DNA of 46,607 bases from a virus, in the IMG/VR virus record IMGVR_UViG_3300042987_002731, positions 1 through 46,607 of that record; one strand, given 5' to 3'. Below the pieces are notes generated by a model, which had not been told where the DNA came from, made no database searches, and saw only the letters and a program-made list of their open reading frames with translations. This document shows, in pieces, positions 33,835 to 39,364 of this stretch; within the stretch, counting starts at the first letter, position 1, and each line of letters starts with the position of its first letter. The position numbers were made by a program, and so were the translations under genes.

Positions 33835-34700
33835 CAGCCGATTCCCTTGTGGTTATCACATCCGATTTGAATGAATTCAGCAGGAATCTCTACATTTCCG
33901 TGAAGACCGCATAACCAACTTCCATCCTGTCCTGGAGAAGCGTATTTGCAAGAACGGCAGTTCTTTTCCACTGCTTGATCGTAATGGCAAATAGATTTAA
34001 ATGTGCAAAATTTACAGATAAAATTGGCGGGGCTGAATGCAACCTTTGTGGGAGGCTCTTGAGCCAACACAATGTCTCGGGCTTTTTCGATGTAGTCGAT
34101 TGCGATGGCTTCGTCGAGCTTGAGCAGTTCAAAATGGATCGAATCGTTGTTTTTGTTCACAGCGATGAACAGGGCATATCTCATTTTTGGTTCGGAAAGA
34201 TGCCCGTAGATATTCATCTGAGCCCAATACTCGGGCTTGTTAATTTTGACTTTTTCTTTAACCATCCGATTCCAGTTCGTGTCGGACATGGTTTTGACTT
34301 CGGCCAAAATCCATTCGTCGATTCCAAACTTTGCAGGCAATTTTATTCGAGCATCCATCGATCCGCCAAAATGACCATCGTGGATTGAGACTCGCCATTG
34401 CTTCTGAGTCTCGGGGTCAAGATCGTGTACCTCGCAGCCGATCCCCCGCAGGTATGTCCAAATAAGTTCTTCTTCGCGCCGCCCACGCTCAAAGATTCGG
34501 TGAGTCCTGCCGTCAATCTTTTCAGCTTGAGCCCAACGGAAGGCATACCATAGCTGCCTGGAACAAGGTTTACCAATCACCGAAGCTCCGAGGTGCTTGC
34601 GAAAACCATCGCTGTAATGCGTTTGGCAAAAATCATCAATCTCGCAAGAGATTGTTTCCGCCAAATCGGATCTGACCGTCGAATTTTCTAAATCAATCAT
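33834..34700 (-). CDS. PD-(D/E)xK nuclease, Cas4/RecB-like
   Basis: Length 288 aa. Nuclease motifs are GGSMDARI (Asp) and LAEVKTM (Glu-x-Lys), then a helix with Gln (PEYWAQMNIYG). The Cys in GKPCSRQLWYAF and the C-terminal C-x2-C-x5-C in CKFCTFKSIC fit the Fe-S cluster layout of Cas4/AddB nucleases. A second Cys set follows (NCRSCKYASPG, LCGLHG, GCDNH), possibly a Zn site. It probably resects double-strand ends for the annealing proteins encoded nearby. Its stop overlaps the helicase start. Confidence 0.86.
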   Translation of the reverse strand: MIDLENSTVRSDLAETISCEIDDFCQTHYSDGFRKHLGASVIGKPCSRQLWYAFRWAQAEKIDGRTHRIFERGRREEELIWTYLRGIGCEVHDLDPETQKQWRVSIHDGHFGGSMDARIKLPAKFGIDEWILAEVKTMSDTNWNRMVKEKVKINKPEYWAQMNIYGHLSEPKMRYALFIAVNKNNDSIHFELLKLDEAIAIDYIEKARDIVLAQEPPTKVAFSPANFICKFCTFKSICHYDQAVEKNCRSCKYASPGQDGSWLCGLHGNVEIPAEFIQIGCDNHKGIG

Positions 34701-34701
34701 A

Positions 34702-35457
34702 TTAACCCCACTGCTTTGCCATTGCGTTTGCGATACCCGAATAAGTTATGCTTCTCAATTTCCATCTATCTTCAGATGGTCCGAGTTTGTTTTGTCCGCT
34801 GTCGGTTTGATTAGCCCATCTTTTTTTGCCATTCACTATTCTTGGCTTAATAACTTCAGTTGATTCCAGAAGAGTTAAATTTTTTAACCACAAAGCTGTT
34901 TGTTTGCTGGCATCGTGACCGAATTGCCAAGGTTGAATAATTTGATCGGCAGGGCGAATCGCGGTTCCAATTCGACCAATCGGATTTTCAATTGCAATTC
35001 GTTCAATCGGTGCATTCATAAGCGATTGAACAAAATCCAAGGCTTCTTGGGTCTTTGCCTCTCGGCCTTCAACTCGTTTGTTCCAATGCAGACCAGAACT
35101 GCAAAGATAGGTGCAAGGCGGATGCGCGATCATCAAATCCCAACCTTGATTGATAGGTTTTCCAAACAGTTCGCCTTCGATGACTTTGTATTCAATACCT
35201 TCCATTGTTGGACCAATGCAGGGACATTCATCATCTGGCATTTGAGAAACATCGCAAAAACCATTTCCATTGGGATCGCAATCGGCACTAAATCGAACAG
35301 GAACCCAACCTTCCAAAATCTTCAAAACATCGATCTGAATGTGCCAAGCAGGGTCAGATTCGCACGGTAAAATGTCGCAACTCCAAGCTTCATGTCCTCT
35401 CGCAATGAAAGCATCTCGGACAGTTCCGCTGAATTCACAGGCAACAAGCACTCTCAT
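34702..35457 (-). CDS. DNA methyltransferase-like protein with PPC motif (C5-type candidate)
   Basis: The start at 35457 (MRVLVACEFSG) overlaps the previous stop (ATGA). Residues 1-25 are the SAM-binding strand-loop (ACEFSGTVRDAFIARGHEAW), with CD following. Motif IV is AHPPCTYL near residue 110, and ENP comes later. The end WKLRSITYSGIANAMAKQWG is typical of a phage family annotated as cytosine methylase or unclassified methylase. A Cys/Asp-rich insertion (DCDPNGNGFCDVSQ... DDECPC) of about 40 residues lies before motif IV and may bind metal. The 251-aa length is short for a C5 enzyme. Confidence 0.78.
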   Translation of the reverse strand: MRVLVACEFSGTVRDAFIARGHEAWSCDILPCESDPAWHIQIDVLKILEGWVPVRFSADCDPNGNGFCDVSQMPDDECPCIGPTMEGIEYKVIEGELFGKPINQGWDLMIAHPPCTYLCSSGLHWNKRVEGREAKTQEALDFVQSLMNAPIERIAIENPIGRIGTAIRPADQIIQPWQFGHDASKQTALWLKNLTLLESTEVIKPRIVNGKKRWANQTDSGQNKLGPSEDRWKLRSITYSGIANAMAKQWG

Positions 35458-36254
35458 ATTTTGATTCCAATCTGAATTCGTTCTTTGATTGATTCGCAAT
35501 TCGAGGCTGAAATATCGGTCGTGATTGAATGCCTGGAAAGAGAATGAGCGACCGTAGAAGTCGTTCCAGAGCCACCGAACGGATCGAAAACCAAGTCGCC
35601 CGGCTGAGTGTAGGCACCGATGGCTCGAATTAGATACCGTTCTGGCAATTGGTTCGGATGAGCTTTGCGCCGCTCCGCATTATTGCCCTGTACGCGACCC
35701 CATCGCTCTTGAGGCTCCGTGGGCTCAATGACAAGCTGATCATCGTTTGTAGCGAGCCCCCAGACCGTTCCTGGCGGAACCATGCCCTTGTAACGGCTCG
35801 ATTCGACTCGCTTGTCGCCCATTCGCAGCCGCTTAGACTCTATCAACACGTTTTCCACAAACCATTTTCGCTCTCCTGGTTTGCGAAGAACGGTCGCTCG
35901 GCAATGACTTTGAATCCAGTTGTTGAAATTACATTGGCCGAAGTTGTAGGCCCAAATTATTTCAGTTTCGATGAAATCGAAAAGATTTAATTCAAGCATT
36001 GCCGCATAAAAAGATTGATTAACTTTCGGACTGCCGTGAATCATCATTGCGCAGCCGGGTTTCAGCTTTCGCCAGCAAAGATCAATCCAGTCCTCGGTAA
36101 ATCGAGCGTAAGCAAGATCGCTCATTTTATCTTCGTAACCATCGTATTCTTCGCCAATGTTAAATGGCGGATCAGCAAAGATAAAATCGAATGAAGCCCA
36201 GCATTCGCTCAAATAAACCCGGCAATCGGAATTGATCACTTCAGCCGTAATCAT
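35454..36254 (-). CDS. Site-specific DNA methyltransferase, beta class (N4-C or N6-A)
   Basis: Length 266 aa. Motif order DPPF (residues 28-31) early and FDPFGGSGTT (about 223-232) late, with HPNQLPERYLIRA between them, is the beta-class architecture of N6-adenine or N4-cytosine enzymes. No cognate restriction gene lies nearby, so it is probably a solitary phage methylase that protects or marks phage DNA. Both ends overlap neighbours (ATGA). Confidence 0.92.
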   Translation of the reverse strand: MITAEVINSDCRVYLSECWASFDFIFADPPFNIGEEYDGYEDKMSDLAYARFTEDWIDLCWRKLKPGCAMMIHGSPKVNQSFYAAMLELNLFDFIETEIIWAYNFGQCNFNNWIQSHCRATVLRKPGERKWFVENVLIESKRLRMGDKRVESSRYKGMVPPGTVWGLATNDDQLVIEPTEPQERWGRVQGNNAERRKAHPNQLPERYLIRAIGAYTQPGDLVFDPFGGSGTTSTVAHSLSRHSITTDISASNCESIKERIQIGIKI

Positions 36255-36343
36255 CGGAATCCCTCAATCAATGACCAAATTCCTAAGCAGAGCATAATCC
36301 AAATGCAGCAGTAAATCAGAAACAAAAGAATTTCACTTCCCAC
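36251..36343 (-). CDS. Tiny membrane protein, 30 aa, GTG start
   Basis: GTG at 36343, with GGAAGG five bases upstream, lies in the last 11 bases of the 69-aa gene. The TGA overlaps the methyltransferase ATG (ATGA). The peptide (GSEILLFLIYCCIWIMLCLG...IEGFR) is almost entirely one hydrophobic helix. Both couplings and the SD support translation. The role is unknown. Confidence 0.5.
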   Translation of the reverse strand: MGSEILLFLIYCCIWIMLCLGIWSLIEGFR

Positions 36344-36542
36344 TTTTGCCTTCCAAAATGAGAATCTTTTGCGCTGCTTCGTAAATGAGATTTTGCTTTT
36401 CTTCAAGCAACTTCTGCAATCTTTCGATTTCCTCAACCAACTTCGTCGCAGTTTTAATTGAGACAATGAATGAGGCTTTCTCCTGACTTGTTTTAACAAT
36501 TCGGATTGCTTCTTTTGCTGTTGCTATTTCAGTCTTAGGCAT
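36333..36542 (-). CDS. Small helical protein, 69 aa
   Basis: AGGGAG eight bases upstream supports the ATG. The product is a charged coiled coil throughout (SIKTATKLVEEIERLQKLLE and EAAQKILILEGKSGK). Unknown function. It is the first protein gene downstream of the tRNA-like gene in the leftward direction and precedes the methyltransferases. Confidence 0.68.
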   Translation of the reverse strand: MPKTEIATAKEAIRIVKTSQEKASFIVSIKTATKLVEEIERLQKLLEEKQNLIYEAAQKILILEGKSGK

Positions 36543-36600
36543 TTACTTTTCTCCCTTTAACTACCAAAATGTCCACGAACTTAATTTCGTGAACATCGAA

Positions 36601-36671
36601 TCGTCCCGGCTGGATTCGAACCAGCAACTTCAGGCTTGTCGCCTCGCGTCTACCAATTCCGCCACAGGACA
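36601..36671 (-). tRNA. tRNA-like gene, Leu-type D arm, atypical anticodon arm
   Basis: On the minus strand the acceptor stem TGTCCTG/CGGGACG closes with two wobbles. The D arm (GGCGGAATTGGTAGACGC) is the form typical of tRNA-Leu, and the T arm (GCTGG TTCGAAT CCAGC) is perfect. Between them lie only about 19 bases after position 26, and the best hairpin there (AGGC-GACAA-GCCT) is too short for a normal 5-bp/7-base anticodon arm with U33. I cannot name the anticodon; CAA is possible. It may be degenerate or edited. No CCA is encoded. Confidence 0.6.
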
Positions 36672-36678
36672 GGTCGAA

Positions 36679-36993
36679 TTACCGACCAAACCATCGTCGT
36701 CGAGGAGTCTGCACGAAAGCGCCGCGACCGACACAGTAGTTGCCCACGCAGGCAATCTCGGTAATCGAGCCGCTGACGAGCAGAGCCCGATGACCTGGCG
36801 AGCGCATCCACCACTGGCGAGCCTGAGCCTCAGTGGCAATTCCGCTGCTCATGTAAATCACTTCAGCGCCTCTCCATGTCGAATCATGGCGAAACACCCG
36901 AGTTCGATTCATTTGAGACGCATAATCGTAGGCAGACTGAGCAAAACACTCCGTTGCCAATAGTCCAAGCACAAATGCAATGAACAACTTCAT
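36679..36993 (-). CDS. Secreted CAP-like protein, 104 aa
   Basis: The start at 36993 has AAAGGA six bases upstream and opens a signal peptide (KLFIAFVLGLLATECFA, cleavage before QSAY). The mature part (GAEVIYMSSG, WWMRSPGHRALLVSG, GNYCVGRGAF) is a shortened CAP/SCP-like domain with the conserved SPGHR motif. It ends in an Arg/Trp-rich tail. Secreted CAP proteins are common in some bacteria, and the phage may have taken this from its host. A terminator lies just upstream, so its expression may depend on read-through or a local promoter. Confidence 0.75.
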   Translation of the reverse strand: MKLFIAFVLGLLATECFAQSAYDYASQMNRTRVFRHDSTWRGAEVIYMSSGIATEAQARQWWMRSPGHRALLVSGSITEIACVGNYCVGRGAFVQTPRRRWFGR

Positions 36994-37014
36994 CGCGAAT
37001 CCTTTCAAAAGGGG

Positions 37015-37043
37015 AAAGAAAAAGGGCAGGGTTGCCCCTGCCC
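37015..37043 (-). terminator. Rho-independent terminator in the leftward operon
   Basis: On the minus strand GGGCAGGG pairs with CCCTGCCC over a GCAA tetraloop, followed by TTTTTCTTT. It lies just after the DUF669-type gene and before the CAP-like gene, so it divides the recombination genes from the downstream replication genes. Partial read-through or antitermination must feed the later genes unless another promoter exists. Confidence 0.88.
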
Positions 37044-37050
37044 CAGAAAA

Positions 37051-37641
37051 CTAGCGAGCCCAAGGTGCCGATGCCGCATTCCCAGCCGGGGTAGGAACCG
37101 TAAAGCCAGCAGGCGCAGGTGCCGCAGGAACCGGAGCAGCAGCGACCGGAGCAGCAGGCACAACCGGAGCGGCTGGAACCATCGTCGGAGCAGCAGTTGC
37201 TTGCCGCTGAGCGCCCGGACGATTACCGGCAACGTCGAGGACTCGGGCAATCTCGGTGTAACCCTTGTTTCCGCCCTCTCCGCTTTGCAGCTTAACAATG
37301 ACCCTGAATGGTCGATTGTAGAGCGTAGAACAATCTTGGAATGCTTGGGTCTGACCGACAACCCAGCAGATTGCTGAGAGTTGGCTGAGAGCGATTTGAA
37401 CAGCGACCGCTTCGCGGTGGCCGATATTCAGCCGGTAAACACCCTCTGCCCCTCGGTGTGAGCCTTCGGTGATCTGAAGATGCAGAACCAGCATTGTGCC
37501 GGTGCCGTCCTTCGTTTGCTGCATTTCCGAGCCAGTAATCACAACAACGTGACCCTTATCGTCGGAAACTGGCAAATTGTTGCCCCCGCCAGTGGTAGGA
37601 GCAATTTGGTTCGGATCAAAAAACATAGGTAGCGTAGTCAT
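37051..37641 (-). CDS. ssDNA-binding-like protein (DUF669 family)
   Basis: Length 196 aa. The N-terminal about 125 residues (PVSDDKGHVVVITGSEMQQT, LHLQITEGSHRGAEGVYRLN, LSQLSAICWVVGQ) match DUF669, a phage family that usually sits beside a Sak4-like ATPase and acts like a single-stranded DNA-binding protein. The C-terminal third is a Pro/Ala-rich repeat tail (PAAPVVPAAPVAAAP). The neighbour Sak4-like gene supports a recombination role. Confidence 0.83.
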   Translation of the reverse strand: MTTLPMFFDPNQIAPTTGGGNNLPVSDDKGHVVVITGSEMQQTKDGTGTMLVLHLQITEGSHRGAEGVYRLNIGHREAVAVQIALSQLSAICWVVGQTQAFQDCSTLYNRPFRVIVKLQSGEGGNKGYTEIARVLDVAGNRPGAQRQATAAPTMVPAAPVVPAAPVAAAPVPAAPAPAGFTVPTPAGNAASAPWAR

Positions 37642-37662
37642 AGTGACTCCTCAAGAAAAAAA

Positions 37663-38325
37663 CTAACCGCGAAGTTTGGAAAAAACGTGATTCAAATCGG
37701 GGAATTCAAATGGGGCAATTGCTTGACACCGTGACTTCCCACAATACTGATTGTCCTGAAACGTGCGAAGCGCTCGCTTCACTTGGTTGTCTGCCGCATC
37801 GGTCCACACCTGGTAGTAGTAGACTTCATCCACCAGATGAGGCAAAAGCTGCGAAAGATTCTGTCCTGGCATATTTGGACCGTAAATCAATCCGCCAGAA
37901 AAATCCTTGATCCGATCTTGCTTTGCGATGATGTAGACATTGTGACCTGACTTGAGATCACGCAGTCTACGAACATGAGCGAGAATTCGATCCTGCATTT
38001 CACCGTAGGCTTGCCGAGCGTCCTTGTGTACTGGCTTCTGCTCTCGCAGAATCATTTCGGCAAGCTCGGTAATGTCATCGACACAGAGCGTCAAAAACTG
38101 CTGCCCGCTTTTCTCAACCGCATCCAAAGCAGCTACGAATTCCTTTTCGCTTTTGCAAGCGATGAATGGAACATCATGTTGCCTCAGACTCGCCAGTCCT
38201 TGATCCATGCTCAGGACAATCGGTGCTGGTGCCGTTGCGATCATTCTCGTCTTGCCGCAGCCAGTTGGGCCGTAGCAAAGTATCGTAGTCCCATTTCGAA
38301 GACTGTTGGTAGACTCGATTTTCAT
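37663..38325 (-). CDS. Sak4-like RecA-fold ATPase (single-strand annealing/recombination)
   Basis: The start MKIESTNSL at 38325, with GAGAG upstream, is preferred over a TTG start twelve bases earlier. Walker A is GPTGCGKTRM near residue 20, and a Walker B-like strand is TLCVDDITEL near residue 80. The size, 220 aa, and AAA/RecA core fit phage nucleotide-binding proteins of the Sak4 group. Together with the DUF669 protein and the PD-(D/E)xK nuclease this forms a phage recombination system. The first 150 bases are overlapped out of frame by the CsrA-like gene. Confidence 0.85.
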   Translation of the reverse strand: MKIESTNSLRNGTTILCYGPTGCGKTRMIATAPAPIVLSMDQGLASLRQHDVPFIACKSEKEFVAALDAVEKSGQQFLTLCVDDITELAEMILREQKPVHKDARQAYGEMQDRILAHVRRLRDLKSGHNVYIIAKQDRIKDFSGGLIYGPNMPGQNLSQLLPHLVDEVYYYQVWTDAADNQVKRALRTFQDNQYCGKSRCQAIAPFEFPDLNHVFSKLRG

Positions 38326-38485
38326 TTGTTCTCTCAATGCGATGAATTTTGAATTTGCGGTCTGCGATTATTGCGAGCTTGACATAATTTTTTTGAATTT
38401 TGTCAACGTCGATAATCAGTTGGTCGCCTTCCGGCGTAAGAATAAGGATTCCTTCCTGTTTGGCCCTTCCAATGATCAGTGGCAT
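38174..38485 (-). CDS. CsrA-like RNA-binding regulator, with long out-of-frame tail
   Basis: The ATG shares the A of the preceding TAA (TAATG), a good coupled start. Residues about 1-55 align with CsrA: LIIGRAKQEGILI, then GDQLIIDVDKIQKNYVKLAI, and KFKIHRIE, where the critical Arg of the VHRE motif is kept but Glu is Ile. CsrA dimers bind GGA motifs in mRNA leaders and control translation. The last about 49 residues lie out of frame inside the Sak4-like gene. The protein would be 103 aa, longer than the usual about 60, and the tail may be the by-product of a lost stop codon. Confidence 0.68.
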   Translation of the reverse strand: MPLIIGRAKQEGILILTPEGDQLIIDVDKIQKNYVKLAIIADRKFKIHRIERTNENRVYQQSSKWDYDTLLRPNWLRQDENDRNGTSTDCPEHGSRTGESEAT

Positions 38486-38979
38486 TACGCTTTCTCCTTC
38501 GGCGGTTGCAAAACCAATTGAGGCGAACCCGGCTTGACTTCGATCAAGCTGTCAATTTTCTTCAGCAACTCAGCCGATTGCTGATCGTCTGGATTGCCGT
38601 TAACGGTCGAGACAAGCTGCTTGTACTTGGAAATGCTGATCTCAGACTTCCATCGAAACAATTCTTCGAGCCAATTTGGCAATTCGCATTCCACCGACAT
38701 AACGTCATCGTTTTTGCCAGTGACCTTGTAGGTCTGCGATTTGGTGGCTTTTAACGACCAGCCAGCGCCAAGCTGAACAGTTTCGGTGCCATCAACTCGC
38801 TCGGAATCGAAATTGTCGGCAATGATCTTCTTGCGAAGATCTGATTCAATGTCACCCAATTGTTTGGTGACCTGGCGAAGTCGATCCCAGAGAAGAATTT
38901 GCTCATCGCGGCTCAGATTGCTCGCGTGTTCCTTCGCAGCCTCAGATTCCATTTTCAAAATGTCACACACATCCAACAT
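38485..38979 (-). CDS. Conserved phage protein of unknown function, 164 aa
   Basis: First gene of the leftward operon, with GGAGGT six bases before the ATG. A helical N-terminal half (ILLWDRLRQVTKQLGDIESDLRKK) is followed by a beta segment (LGAGWSLKATKSQTYKV) and a charged end. I have seen this layout beside phage ssDNA-binding and recombination genes (DUF7173-like), but the role is unknown. Its stop is coupled to the CsrA-like gene. Confidence 0.72.
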   Translation of the reverse strand: MLDVCDILKMESEAAKEHASNLSRDEQILLWDRLRQVTKQLGDIESDLRKKIIADNFDSERVDGTETVQLGAGWSLKATKSQTYKVTGKNDDVMSVECELPNWLEELFRWKSEISISKYKQLVSTVNGNPDDQQSAELLKKIDSLIEVKPGSPQLVLQPPKEKA

Positions 38980-39026
38980 CGTCGTACCTCCAATGAAAAA
39001 AGCAGAAAACTCTCAAAGTTTCAACA

Positions 39027-39055
39027 AGATTAAGGACTAAATTGTGTATCGTCAA
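39027..39055 (-). promoter_or_regulatory. Leftward sigma70-like promoter for the replication operon
   Basis: On the minus strand TTGACG (39055-39050) is followed after exactly 17 bases by TAATCT (39032-39027). The first gene starts 48 bases further on. It is divergent from the promoter at 39090-39118, so the about 160-base space is a control region between two operons. Confidence 0.72.
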
Positions 39056-39089
39056 GGGGATCTTGGAACTTTACCAAAAAATTTTTGGC

Positions 39090-39118
39090 TTGCAACCTAG
39101 AAGTTTTGGGCTTAAGAT
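39090..39118 (+). promoter_or_regulatory. Rightward promoter for the HTH-primase operon
   Basis: TTGCAA (39090-39095) and TAAGAT (39113-39118) are separated by 17 bases and lie 21 bases before the HTH gene's ATG. The -10 box is the same TAAGAT as at 4080-4085, which suggests a shared sigma factor preference. Confidence 0.65.
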
Positions 39119-39138
39119 TCCCGCGAAAGGAGACTTTT

Positions 39139-39357
39139 ATGGTCAAAAAATTCAATCGAAGGCCGACTTTGGCCGAAAAAACGAGAGAACTGCTGCAAAA
39201 CCGCCGCAGAACTCTCACAATTGCGGAAATTTCTTATCGGCTCGGTGTCAGCGAAAACTGGGTATCGCTTTTTGCGACTGGCAAAATCAGCGATCCTTCA
39301 GTGAACACGATTCAGGATCTTTACGAGCTTTTGACAGGTCAGCATTTGGAATATTGA
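39139..39357 (+). CDS. Small helix-turn-helix regulator (Cro/CI-like), 72 aa
   Basis: The start at 39139 has AAAGGAG six bases upstream. The second half carries a helix-turn-helix of the lambda-repressor type (TIAEISYRLGVSENWVSLFATGK, shown in parts: IAEISYRLGVSENWVSLF). The N terminus is basic. It lies at the divergent control region and probably regulates one or both promoters. Small size points to Cro-like action rather than a full repressor. Confidence 0.8.
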   Translation: MVKKFNRRPTLAEKTRELLQNRRRTLTIAEISYRLGVSENWVSLFATGKISDPSVNTIQDLYELLTGQHLEY

Positions 39358-39364
39358 GACACGG

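Noticed and set aside
36589-36963. Rightward 124-aa frame through the tRNA-like gene
   Set aside because: The beginning is a translation of the tRNA antisense strand and the rest is antisense to the CAP-like gene. No ribosome site.
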